A stretch of DNA of 24,515 bases from an uncultured Campylobacter sp. GTDB taxonomy: Bacteria > Campylobacterota > Campylobacteria > Campylobacterales > Campylobacteraceae. The position numbers and the translations under genes were made by a program. Of this stretch, positions 12,993 through 21,173 are shown piece by piece (positions within the stretch are counted from its first letter, which is position 1; each line of letters starts with the position of its first letter). Under the pieces are notes generated by a model. That model was not told the DNA's origin and ran no database searches. It was given only the letters and a program-made list of their open reading frames with translations. Location: contig CALCKS010000267.1 in the NCBI GenBank assembly GCA_937965895.1, positions 1-24,515 of the forward strand, read 5' to 3'.

Positions 12993-14660
12993 TTAGTTGT
13001 AATACTCTTTGATTATCCTGCCCAGCGCGTCTTTGTCGATACTCTCAAAAATCTCGATATGCTCGCAGATGCGCTCTAGCTGCGTTTTCATGCCCGCCAA
13101 AAACGTTCCGACCTCGGCGTACGCCTCTTGCAGTAGCTCCTCGGCCTCTGCCGCGCTTGGCGTAAAGGTATGCCCCATGCCGTACTCAAAGACCATATTT
13201 TGCGCGATCTCGCGAGCCTTTTGGATGTCGGCGTTGGAGTTTGAAAAAGTATCGTCTTTGACCATTTTTAGCGCGCTCATACCAGCCAAACAGACCTTGA
13301 TACGCGCAAACATCTGCGAGCGCGACTCTATCTCTCGCTCGGGGCGCATAAACTGCTCCTCGACGAGCGAAATTTTTTCAAATTCTATCCCAAACCAATA
13401 CGCAGCCAAAGCCTTTGCGCCCTGATATAGCGCCTGAATGCGCTTTTCCTCGTCGTTGTAGCTTAAAATCCTTCTTTTACCGAGCAGGACTTTGTTTAAA
13501 ACGCTTTCAAAATCGCTAAACTCTATCATCTCGCCGCCGCGTCTTAGCGCATTTATCGCAGCTTCATTTACCAGCGTAGAAAGCGCCGCCCCGCTAAAAC
13601 CGACGCTGATACGCGCTACGTCCTGCGCCTCTACGCTTGTGTTTTTGTCTTTTAGATAGGACTTTAAAATCTCGACCCTGTCGGTAAAATCGGGCATCGA
13701 AAGGAAAATGCGTCTATCAAATCGCCCCGAACGTAGCAGTGCCTCGTCTATCATCTCGATGCGGTTGGTCGCGGCGATCACGATGACGCCAGAGTTATCC
13801 TCAAAGCCGTCCATCTCGGTCAGTAGCTGATTTAGCGTGGCCTCGCGCTCGTCGTTTCGGTTGCCGCCGCGCACCTTGCCCACGGCGTCGATCTCATCGA
13901 TAAAGATGATGGACGGCGCATACGCTTTAGCCTTTAAAAACAGCTCATGCACGCGTTTTGCGCCCATACCGACGTAAATTTGCACAAAACTCGCGCCACT
14001 TTGGTAAAAAAACGGCACTCCCGCCTCACCCGCGACGGCCTTTGCCACTAGCGTTTTACCCACGCCTGGAGGCCCCACCATCAGCACGCCTTTTGGCATT
14101 TTGATGCCGAATTTTTTATATTTCGTCGGATTTTTTAGAAAATCCACGATCTCGCTTAGCTCAAATTTGACGTCTTTTATGCCCGCCACGTCGTCAAATT
14201 TGACGTTTGAGATAGCAGGAGCCACAGAGCTAGCGGCGATATTGTCGTACTCATAGACGTTTGCTTTTTGATTTTCGTTTTGAGCGGCGAGTCTTTGTTT
14301 TTTAAACCTCGCATAAATCGCAAGCCCCGCAAAGCAAATAACAAGCAGCGCCAGCACGGCTAAAATTTCATCTAGCACGGGCGTCTCTTTTTTTAGATCG
14401 ACGGGCACTTTTTGCACCAGAGCGCGCATATCCACGCCGTCTTTTACGATGATGTATTTGTTGCCGCCTTTAGTCGTGAGCTCCAGCTCGCCGCCGTTTA
14501 CGGTCGCGCTTGCGATCATGTCGCCCTCTAGCAGCTTTTCGTAGCTTTCGTACATTATGTTTTTAGGCTGGCTTCTACCTACCGCAACGGCTAGCAAAAC
14601 CGCCAAAATAGCCGTCAAAATCACGATGATTTTTTGTTTATTTAGCTTAAATTTGTGCAT
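12993..14660 (-). CDS. FtsH-like membrane AAA+ ATPase with a degenerate protease site
   Basis: This 555-residue protein has the FtsH layout. TM segments lie at ~9-28 and ~98-117 around a short periplasmic domain, followed by an AAA+ module: Walker A GPPGVGKT (196-203), Walker B IIFIDE (251-256), pore loop YVGMG (229-233) and second region of homology ending SGRFDRR (311-317). An FtsH-type C-terminal domain follows. Where FtsH has the zinc-protease motif HEAGH, this protein has YQGAK (412-416), so both zinc-binding His and the catalytic Glu are gone. The Asp equivalent to the third zinc ligand seems retained (NADIQKA). It is therefore probably an unfoldase, chaperone or FtsH regulator rather than a protease. 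The genuine ftsH should be elsewhere in the genome. The start overlaps the mtaB end by 14 bases. I recall a homologue in the same place in Helicobacter pylori and Campylobacter jejuni, annotated as FtsH or membrane ATPase. Confidence 0.9.
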   Translation of the reverse strand: MHKFKLNKQKIIVILTAILAVLLAVAVGRSQPKNIMYESYEKLLEGDMIASATVNGGELELTTKGGNKYIIVKDGVDMRALVQKVPVDLKKETPVLDEILAVLALLVICFAGLAIYARFKKQRLAAQNENQKANVYEYDNIAASSVAPAISNVKFDDVAGIKDVKFELSEIVDFLKNPTKYKKFGIKMPKGVLMVGPPGVGKTLVAKAVAGEAGVPFFYQSGASFVQIYVGMGAKRVHELFLKAKAYAPSIIFIDEIDAVGKVRGGNRNDEREATLNQLLTEMDGFEDNSGVIVIAATNRIEMIDEALLRSGRFDRRIFLSMPDFTDRVEILKSYLKDKNTSVEAQDVARISVGFSGAALSTLVNEAAINALRRGGEMIEFSDFESVLNKVLLGKRRILSYNDEEKRIQALYQGAKALAAYWFGIEFEKISLVEEQFMRPEREIESRSQMFARIKVCLAGMSALKMVKDDTFSNSNADIQKAREIAQNMVFEYGMGHTFTPSAAEAEELLQEAYAEVGTFLAGMKTQLERICEHIEIFESIDKDALGRIIKEYYN

Positions 14661-15936
14661 AGTCGCCCTCGCTTTTTACTTCAAATTTATCTATGACCGC
14701 CCACTCTTTTAAAATTTGCTTATCCGTTTTGATTTTTACTTTGTTATAAAACTGATCAAAGCCTTCGTAAAATTCGCCGTTTAGTTGCTCGACCAAAACG
14801 TTTAGGCTCCCGCCTTTTCTGGCGTACTCTTGTCTAAATTTAAAATTATTCTCCGCTACGATTTGCTTTAAAACCTTAAGTCTAGCCTTCGCTACGTCGC
14901 CGCTAACGTCCACTTTCATATCCGCCGAGTGCGTACCGCTTCGCGGCGAATACGCAAAGCAGTGCAGATGCGTGAGCGGAAATTTTTTAAAATTTGCTAG
15001 AGCCTCGCTCCAAATTTCCTCGCTCTCGCCCGGATGCCCCACGATATAGTCGGTTCCTAGCGCAAAACCCATCTGGCTAAGCTCCAAAAACAACTCCAAG
15101 TCCCTAAAGGCTTGATTTCGCCGCCGCATGATGCGTAGCATCGCCTCGCTCGTGTGCTGAAGCGCGATGTGCAGGTGCCGCTCTAGCCAGCTCTCGCGCA
15201 AGATCTCGCGAAAACTCTCATCTATCTGGCTTGGCTCTATGCTACCAAGCCTTATGCGCTTTATGCCGCCTATTTTACCGAGCCTACTTAGCAAGCGGCC
15301 TAGGCTTGAGCCAGTATCTTTGCCGTAGCTGCCGATGTTTGTGCCTGTTAGCACTAGCTCGTTGTAGCCGTTGTAGGCTAAAATTTTAGCCTCGCGTAAA
15401 ATCGCTTCCTCGTCCATACTGCGCGCCTTGCCGCGAACGGCGGGGATGATACAGTAACTGCACGCAAAGTCGCAGCCCTCTTGGATTTTGATAAAGGCTT
15501 TGGTGTGATTTTCGTAGTTCGTTACGATATTTTTGTCGATACTTTTTAAATTTCCCAGCTCGAAAAACGGATCTTGCGACTTTAGCAGCGCATTTATATC
15601 CTCTTTTTTACTCGCGCCTATTACGCCAAAAACCGAGTTTTTGTTAAACAGCTCTTTGCCCTTGCTCACCGCGCCGCAGCCTGTTAGTATGACTCTAGCG
15701 CCGCGTTTTTTTATGCCGTTTATGTAGCTACGCGCACCGCTATCGGCGGAGTTTGTGACCGTGCAGGAGTTTACCACTACGATGTCGGCTTCGTTTTCGT
15801 CGCTAACGATATCGTAGTCTTTGACATAGCTTTTCATCAGCTCGGTGTCGTAGATGTTCGTGCGACAACCGAATGTTTTAAAATACACCTTCTCTCGGCG
15901 CGGCTCTTGCTGGGTCAAATTTGAGTTAGGCTTCAT
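14647..15936 (-). CDS. mtaB: tRNA N6-threonylcarbamoyladenosine methylthiotransferase (MtaB)
   Basis: Radical-SAM enzyme that converts t6A at position 37 of ANN-decoding tRNAs to ms2t6A, stabilising codon-anticodon pairing. The N-terminal UPF0004 domain carries the three Cys ligands of the auxiliary 4Fe-4S cluster (C24 in FGCRTN, C58 in NSCTVTN, C87 in TGCGAV). The radical-SAM cluster motif is CDFACSYC (155-162), inside GCDFACSYCIIPAVRGKARS. A C-terminal TRAM-like region (~375-425) binds tRNA. FGCRTN and the IPAVRG segment fit MtaB better than MiaB or RimO. The ATG at 15936 is preceded by AGGAG at good spacing. It overlaps the mscS end by 11 bases and the ftsH-like start by 14, indicating tight translational coupling. 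Its product and Tgt, encoded across the divergent promoter, both modify the tRNA anticodon loop. Confidence 0.93.
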   Translation of the reverse strand: MKPNSNLTQQEPRREKVYFKTFGCRTNIYDTELMKSYVKDYDIVSDENEADIVVVNSCTVTNSADSGARSYINGIKKRGARVILTGCGAVSKGKELFNKNSVFGVIGASKKEDINALLKSQDPFFELGNLKSIDKNIVTNYENHTKAFIKIQEGCDFACSYCIIPAVRGKARSMDEEAILREAKILAYNGYNELVLTGTNIGSYGKDTGSSLGRLLSRLGKIGGIKRIRLGSIEPSQIDESFREILRESWLERHLHIALQHTSEAMLRIMRRRNQAFRDLELFLELSQMGFALGTDYIVGHPGESEEIWSEALANFKKFPLTHLHCFAYSPRSGTHSADMKVDVSGDVAKARLKVLKQIVAENNFKFRQEYARKGGSLNVLVEQLNGEFYEGFDQFYNKVKIKTDKQILKEWAVIDKFEVKSEGDYAQI

Positions 15937-17521
15937 GCTTCTCCTCGCCGCCTTCGCCCATCGGCTTTGACTCGCCTGCTTTTACGCGTCTATCCATGTA
16001 TAAAGTCTGCGTCGGATAGGCGATCACGATGTCGTCGTGGCTAGCTATGGCTTCCATTATCTCCGCACTTATCGTGCTTCGCAAAGATAGCGTGGCAAAG
16101 GTGTTTGCCATATACCAGACCGAAATTTTTACGCCGTAAGGCTCGATAAAGGTAAATACGCGCGGCTCGACGTTTGGATTTTTGATGCTGTATTGATTTC
16201 GCAGCTTGCTCATTTGTTTTTTGGCGATTTCCGTGTAGCCTTTGGAGTATTTTCGCGCGATATCTTTGATGATGTGAGCGGCTTTTTTATGGTTAGAATC
16301 AAAACTGCAAACCACGTCGATGCCGTCCCAGACGGTCTTCATGCCGTGGTGCGAGTAGTTTGCGATCAGATCGGTGAAGATATAGTTGTTCGGTACAAAT
16401 ATAATGCGCCCCGCCCTGCGGTTTGAGTTTACCGTGACGATCGTGACATCCTCGTAAATAGTCATCCTAAGCAGCGAGATATCGATGATGTCGCCCACGA
16501 CGTCCTCTCCGTCCTTGCGCACCTTGATGCGGTCGCCGACGTGAAAACTACCGCCAAAAACGATGACCGTCCAGCCGAGCATACTCATAAACATATCTTT
16601 CATAGCAATCGCGATACCCGCAGACGCAAAGCCCAGCACCGTAACGAGGTAGGTTACGTTTTCTATATAAGCAAAAAGCAAAATCATGATGATGAGCGTG
16701 ATGTTTACGAGGTTTATAAATTTGTTCGCCGTATAGAGGCGCTCGTTATCCGTGATCGTCTTTTTAATTATAAATTTGAACAAAAACGAAAGCCCGATCA
16801 CGACTACGATAAATATACCGATATCTAGCGCCTTTTTCATCTGCGCTTTGATATCCTCGCTAGTGCGGTTTATTGCCTCGTTTACGCGCTTTTCGTATAC
16901 GCCGTATGTTGTTTTTGCGATGTCGGCGGCGGCGTTAAATTCCGCTAGTTCCTGTCTAGTCTCGGCAAGCTCGGCTTGAAAGCGCGCGTCGTCGCTCAAA
17001 TTTACGATCTGGGTTAAAATTTGCTCTTTTCTAGCTAGCTCGTCGGTCGTCTTAGAAAGCCCGTCCAGTCGGCGCTTGTACTCGTCTTTTTCGCTTTTTA
17101 GCTGCTTTATGTGCGAAAAGCCCGAGATCACGGCGACTGGGTTGGTTATCTTTTGTAAAATTTCTATCTCGGGAGCCGTTATCATGCTAGAAAACGGCGC
17201 TTTTTGAAACTCCCTTAAAAGCTCGATCTGCTCTTTTAGCGTGCTTTGTTTTTTTTGTAGCTCGAGTACTTTTTCGGTATTTTTTGCTTGTTTTTTTATC
17301 GCTGCTTCGATTTCATCGAGCTCCGCGCTTAGCTTTTGAAAGGTGTTGTAGTTTGAGTAGCGAGTCGCCCAGATGTTATCGGCTAGCTCGTCCTCGATAA
17401 GCGATAAAGACGCGTTTAGCTCGGATAGCTGAGCTTCTTTTGTCGCGTTAAATTCGCCAGGTATATCGTCAAGCGCATAGGCAAAGATCGCAAAAAATAA
17501 AATAAATAAAATTTTTCTCAT
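15926..17521 (-). CDS. MscS-family mechanosensitive ion channel with large periplasmic domain
   Basis: This 531-residue protein has a Sec signal peptide (residues 1-16, FAYA-LDD), then a long coiled-coil-rich periplasmic region (~25-230) of Lys/Glu heptads. Three TM segments follow (~233-252, 268-286, 291-321). The last is the pore helix, with the Gly/Ala pattern GFASAGIAIAMKDMFMSMLGW typical of MscS TM3. The MscS beta domain begins at FHVGDRIKV, and the cytoplasmic alpha/beta vestibule continues to a charged Gly/Glu-rich tail (GESKPMGEGGEEK). The periplasmic coiled coil recalls MscK/YbdG-type enlarged channels. Such channels release solutes on hypo-osmotic shock. The ATG overlaps the aroB stop as ATGA (17518-17521), and its own end overlaps mtaB. 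Conductance and gating cannot be judged from sequence. Confidence 0.92.
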   Translation of the reverse strand: MRKILFILFFAIFAYALDDIPGEFNATKEAQLSELNASLSLIEDELADNIWATRYSNYNTFQKLSAELDEIEAAIKKQAKNTEKVLELQKKQSTLKEQIELLREFQKAPFSSMITAPEIEILQKITNPVAVISGFSHIKQLKSEKDEYKRRLDGLSKTTDELARKEQILTQIVNLSDDARFQAELAETRQELAEFNAAADIAKTTYGVYEKRVNEAINRTSEDIKAQMKKALDIGIFIVVVIGLSFLFKFIIKKTITDNERLYTANKFINLVNITLIIMILLFAYIENVTYLVTVLGFASAGIAIAMKDMFMSMLGWTVIVFGGSFHVGDRIKVRKDGEDVVGDIIDISLLRMTIYEDVTIVTVNSNRRAGRIIFVPNNYIFTDLIANYSHHGMKTVWDGIDVVCSFDSNHKKAAHIIKDIARKYSKGYTEIAKKQMSKLRNQYSIKNPNVEPRVFTFIEPYGVKISVWYMANTFATLSLRSTISAEIMEAIASHDDIVIAYPTQTLYMDRRVKAGESKPMGEGGEEKHEA

Positions 17522-18555
17522 TCAAACTCTCTTAAAACGTCCATCACGAGCTCGCGCGGCACGTCTTTTCGTATCTCGTAGTCTCCGATACCTCGCGGCA
17601 GGATAAATTTGATCGCCGAGTTTTCCACCTTTTTATCAAGGAAAAACGCCTCGTAAAAGCTGCTTGCGTTTGGCGCCTTGTAGCTTATCGGCAGGTCAAA
17701 TTTAACTAGCAGCTCCGCCACGCGCGCCTTTTGCTCCTCGCTCATAAGCCCTAGTTTCACCGCTAGCGCATTAGCCATATTCATACCGATCGCTACTGCT
17801 TCGCCGTGTAGATATTTTTTATAGTTCGTTTCGTTTTCTATCACGTGAGCGAAGGTATGGCCGTAGTTTAGCACCGCTCGCACGCCTTTTTCTCGCTCGT
17901 CGGCTTCTACTGCGGCGGCTTTTATCTGCACGCAGCGGTAGATCAAATTTTGCAAATTCGCCTCATCCGTCAAATCTGCGCTCCCCATCCACGAAAATAG
18001 ATTTTCGTCAAAGGTTACGGCCATCTTTGCCGCTTCTGCAAGTCCCGCGGCGAATTCGCGCTTTTCAAGCGTTTTTAAAAATTCAGTCTCGCAGTAAACG
18101 GCGCTTGGCTGATAAAACGAGCCTATTAGATTTTTGCCGAATTTATTATTTACGCCCGTTTTTCCGCCTACGCTAGCATCCACTTGCGCTAGCAGGGTCG
18201 TGGGGATGTTTATAAATTTGATCCCGCGCTCAAAAATGCTCGCCGCAAAGCCCGCCATATCGCTCACCACGCCACCACCAAGCGCGATGATCACGCTACT
18301 ACGGTCAAGACGGCTAACAAAAAGCTGCTCTAAGATTGCCTCAATCGTTTGTATATTTTTATACTCTTCGCCGTCTGGGACGCTGATGATAAATTTTTGC
18401 GGACAATCTATGCGCGAGAGTAAATTTTGCAGATAAAGCCCGCCTACTTTTGCGTTTGTCACGATTGCGACTTTAGTGTCAAATTTAAGCTCTTTTAGCT
18501 CGTTTATATAGACGCCGTAGCCTGGCTTGCCGTCAAATTTTATATCTATTTTCAT
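17518..18555 (-). CDS. aroB: 3-Dehydroquinate synthase
   Basis: Second enzyme of the shikimate pathway: converts DAHP to 3-dehydroquinate with NAD+ and a divalent metal, in the cytoplasm. The NAD-binding core GGGVVSDMAGFAAS is followed by RGIKFINIPTTLLAQVDASVGGKTGVN, and the metal-binding motifs include LNYGHTFAHVIE and LHGEAVAIGM. The length from the preferred start is 345 residues, normal for AroB. I choose ATG 18555 (MKIDIKFDGKPGYGVYI) because GGAG sits 6 bases upstream. The frame also opens at TTG 18582, which would add nine residues with no better binding site. It begins 33 bases after the TrkA-like gene and overlaps mscS by 4 bases, so it belongs to the seven-gene operon. No functional link to the surrounding genes is obvious; the linkage looks historical and conserved. 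Confidence 0.97.
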   Translation of the reverse strand: MKIDIKFDGKPGYGVYINELKELKFDTKVAIVTNAKVGGLYLQNLLSRIDCPQKFIISVPDGEEYKNIQTIEAILEQLFVSRLDRSSVIIALGGGVVSDMAGFAASIFERGIKFINIPTTLLAQVDASVGGKTGVNNKFGKNLIGSFYQPSAVYCETEFLKTLEKREFAAGLAEAAKMAVTFDENLFSWMGSADLTDEANLQNLIYRCVQIKAAAVEADEREKGVRAVLNYGHTFAHVIENETNYKKYLHGEAVAIGMNMANALAVKLGLMSEEQKARVAELLVKFDLPISYKAPNASSFYEAFFLDKKVENSAIKFILPRGIGDYEIRKDVPRELVMDVLREFE

Positions 18556-18588
18556 CTTATTCTCCGCTTTTATTTTATCCAAAATAGC

Positions 18589-19992
18589 CTAATTTATCGG
18601 TATAAAAATCTGATAGTTGTCGCTAAGGCGCGAGTACAGACGGTTCATGTCGTTTGAAAATGCTGCGAATGCGTCTTTTTTGCTGATCTTTTTCGTAAAA
18701 GGCACGAACTGGAGCAAATTTCGCTCTTTTTTTAGCCTTAAAATCGGATTTGAGTTTTTATCCTCCACGACCTCGATCTTACGTCCGAAAATCTTAGCCA
18801 AGCTGTCAAAATGCTCCTCCATCTCCTCGTCTGCGCCGTTTCGGCCGAAGTGATAAAGGGTGATAGGCATATCAAGCTGCGAGCAGCAGTCCATGATGAC
18901 GGCCGATTGGCTCTCTATCTCATCGCCAAAACCGCTACTTAGCACCACGCCCTTTTTGATCTCATCGATGTCGCTTTTACCGATGGCGGCGACTGGTTTT
19001 TTTAGCTCGAAAAGCAGCCTTTTGTGCGCGGCGAAAAATTTATTATCCGTCACCACTAGCCCGACGTCATTTTTAAAAACATCATCCCTTATCTGCCCTA
19101 CGCCGCCTCCGAAATAATCAAACATTACCGTCGCCATCTCGTCGTTTACGGATTTTAGCTTTTCGTAGGCTAAATTTAGCGTAGGATTTACGACCTTGAC
19201 AAAAAGGCGCCTGTTGTTTAGCTTTTCGTGCAGTTTTAAACTCTGCTCAAGTAGCCTTATGCACAGCTTTTCGCCCATCTTTTTCATGTCTAAAAACAGA
19301 TAAATATTATGCCCAAACGGGTTTGGAAACTGCCCCGTTTCTTTTTTTACGCTTCTAAATACGCTTAAAAGCACGCTTGGTTCGCCAACTATCAGCAAAA
19401 CGTCGCCCGGCAGGATCATTAAATTTGGCTTTGCGATCATGAAATTTGAACCGCGATAAATCATCGCTATGCGCCATTTTTTCTGCGTTATGGAGCTGAT
19501 GTGGCGGTACATAAAGGAGCTGCCTATGGGCACCTTTACTTCCATTATCTCGCCCTTGCCAAGGCCTAGGTTATCGGCTACTACTGGGATATCCGGTAAA
19601 AAGTCCATGAGCCTAGCCGTTAGCACCGCTCGCGCGTCTAAAATAGTTAGGTGCGAGTCGTCCTCTAGCTCGCCAAGCCCCCAAAGATCGAGCATCAAAA
19701 TTTCCGTTTTTTTGCTAATTTGACGCAGGTTATTATAGACGCTGACCGTATCAAAGCCGTCTTTTAGCATTATCATAAACTGGCTAAAATAACCGCTGGC
19801 TACTTGCCTCAGTCTATCAAGGCTTGTGGGATCAAAGCGGTAAAAGGTAAAATTTTCTAAATTTACGTCCGAGTAATCCTCGTCTCCGCAAGCGATAACT
19901 ACGTAGTTATGCGTGCTGCTTCTGCTTACAAATAGTCTTTCTAAGAAATGTTTCGCTACAATGCCGTCCGCAACTATCAAGATATTTTTCAT
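18589..19992 (-). CDS. TrkA/RCK-domain-like protein (COG3400-type), probable ion-transport regulator
   Basis: This 467-residue soluble protein has no TM segment. Residues 1-~140 resemble a TrkA-N Rossmann domain (ILIVADGIVAKHFLERL), but the usual GxGxxG loop is degenerate, so nucleotide binding may be weak or lost. Residues ~150-215 look like a TrkA-C/RCK-C domain (EVKVPIGSSFMYRHI through ILPGDVLLIVGEPSVL). The C-terminal ~240 residues have alternating strand and helix, fitting a nucleotide-fold module found in this epsilonproteobacterial family. TrkA proteins gate K+ transporters, but no trkH or ktrB is present. It heads an operon containing an MscS channel, and a CorA-like protein is encoded across the promoter, so a role in ion or osmotic balance is a fair guess. 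GGAG at 19998-20001 (reverse) supports the ATG at 19992. I recall homologues in Helicobacter and Campylobacter beside aroB. Confidence 0.82.
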   Translation of the reverse strand: MKNILIVADGIVAKHFLERLFVSRSSTHNYVVIACGDEDYSDVNLENFTFYRFDPTSLDRLRQVASGYFSQFMIMLKDGFDTVSVYNNLRQISKKTEILMLDLWGLGELEDDSHLTILDARAVLTARLMDFLPDIPVVADNLGLGKGEIMEVKVPIGSSFMYRHISSITQKKWRIAMIYRGSNFMIAKPNLMILPGDVLLIVGEPSVLLSVFRSVKKETGQFPNPFGHNIYLFLDMKKMGEKLCIRLLEQSLKLHEKLNNRRLFVKVVNPTLNLAYEKLKSVNDEMATVMFDYFGGGVGQIRDDVFKNDVGLVVTDNKFFAAHKRLLFELKKPVAAIGKSDIDEIKKGVVLSSGFGDEIESQSAVIMDCCSQLDMPITLYHFGRNGADEEMEEHFDSLAKIFGRKIEVVEDKNSNPILRLKKERNLLQFVPFTKKISKKDAFAAFSNDMNRLYSRLSDNYQIFIPIN

Positions 19993-20015
19993 TAAAACTC
20001 CAAATTTAAAGGGAC

Positions 20016-20022
20016 TATTATA
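20016..20022. promoter_or_regulatory. Shared -10 element of divergent promoters (tgt and TrkA-like operon)
   Basis: Only 35 bp separate the two divergent start codons. TATTATA reads as TATAAT on the minus strand (20022 to 20017) and as TATTAT on the plus strand (20016-20021). The minus-strand box leaves room for a ~18-nt leader with GGAG. The plus-strand box predicts transcription starting at or next to the tgt ATG (20028). RNA polymerase can bind in only one direction at a time, so the two operons would compete. Confidence 0.6.
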
Positions 20023-20027
20023 TCAAA

Positions 20028-21164
20028 ATGACTTTTAGTATAGATAAAACGGACGGTACGGCGCGCGCGGGCACGCTAACGACCGCCCACTCGACGATAA
20101 AAACGCCCGTGTTTATGCCAGTTGGCACCGTAGGTGCGGTAAAAAGCCTAGACGCCGTGGATATGATGCAGATTTTGAACGCCCAAATCATCCTAGGCAA
20201 CACCTACCACCTTTACCTGCGCCCCGGCAGCAAGGTCGTAAAAGAGCTTGGCGGCCTGCACGGCTTTACTAAATTTAACCGCTCGTTTTTAACAGATAGC
20301 GGCGGCTTTCAGGCGTTTTCGCTGAGCAAAATCTCAAAGCCCGACGAAAACGGCATAAAATTTAAAAGCCACATCGACGGCAGCGCGCACTATTTTACGC
20401 CGCGCTCGGTGCTAGATACCCAGTACGACCTAAACTCCGACATCATGATGATCCTAGACGACCTAGTCGCGCTTCCTGCTGAAAAAAAGCGCGTAGAGCT
20501 AAGCATCAAACGCACGATAAAATGGGCGCGAGAGGCGATAGATTATCATAAATTTAAGCAAAGTAAAGGCGAAGGGCTTACGCAAAATATATTCGGCATA
20601 ATCCAAGGCGGCACGGACGAGGCGGCGCGTAAATTTTGCGCCGAGGCGCTGTGCGAGATGCCTTTTGACGGTCTTGCTATCGGTGGCCTTAGCGTAGGCG
20701 AAAGCAACCAAGAGATGTATGACACCGTGCAGGCCGTGATGCCCTACATCGACGCAGCGCGTCCGCGCTATCTCATGGGCGTAGGCACTCCTGAAGACCT
20801 CGTAGAAAACGTGGCTCGCGGCGTGGATATGTTTGACTGTGTGATGCCGACGCGAAACGCGCGCAACGGCACGCTTTTTACGAGTTTCGGTAAGATAAAT
20901 ATCAAGTCCGCGAGATTTGCAACCGACCGCGCTCCGATAGATCCAGAGTGCGAGTGCTACGCGTGCCAAAACTACTCTCGCGCATATCTTAGCCACCTCT
21001 ACCGCGCCGGCGAGCTGACGTTTTTCCGCCTAGCAAGTTTGCACAACTTGCACTATTATCTAAATTTGATGAAGCAAATGAGAGAAGCGATAATGGCGGG
21101 CGAATTTGAAAAATTTAGGCGAAATTTCTATGCTAAACGCGGTAAAGACGCGCCAAGCATATAA
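20028..21164 (+). CDS. tgt: tRNA-guanine transglycosylase
   Basis: Exchanges guanine-34 for preQ1 in the GUN anticodons of tRNA-Asp, -Asn, -His and -Tyr, in queuosine synthesis (EC 2.4.2.29). Length 378 is normal. Seen are TPVFMPVGTVGAVK (26-39), the first catalytic Asp D90 in TDSGGFQ, GIIQGG (190-195), the nucleophile D270 in FDCVMPTRNARNG, and the zinc site C308, C310, C313 and H339 (CECYAC...LHN). The start is fixed by the family's N-terminus. No Shine-Dalgarno sits at normal distance: GGGA ends 13 bases before the ATG and would lie upstream of the predicted transcript start, so the mRNA may be leaderless. The CorA-like gene follows after 9 bases with its ribosome binding site at the tgt stop. 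Confidence 0.97.
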   Translation: MTFSIDKTDGTARAGTLTTAHSTIKTPVFMPVGTVGAVKSLDAVDMMQILNAQIILGNTYHLYLRPGSKVVKELGGLHGFTKFNRSFLTDSGGFQAFSLSKISKPDENGIKFKSHIDGSAHYFTPRSVLDTQYDLNSDIMMILDDLVALPAEKKRVELSIKRTIKWAREAIDYHKFKQSKGEGLTQNIFGIIQGGTDEAARKFCAEALCEMPFDGLAIGGLSVGESNQEMYDTVQAVMPYIDAARPRYLMGVGTPEDLVENVARGVDMFDCVMPTRNARNGTLFTSFGKINIKSARFATDRAPIDPECECYACQNYSRAYLSHLYRAGELTFFRLASLHNLHYYLNLMKQMREAIMAGEFEKFRRNFYAKRGKDAPSI

Positions 21165-21173
21165 GGTAAAACG

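Noticed and set aside
18556..18582. TTG start extending aroB by nine residues
   Set aside because: The ATG at 18555 has GGAG at good spacing and the extension is not family sequence.
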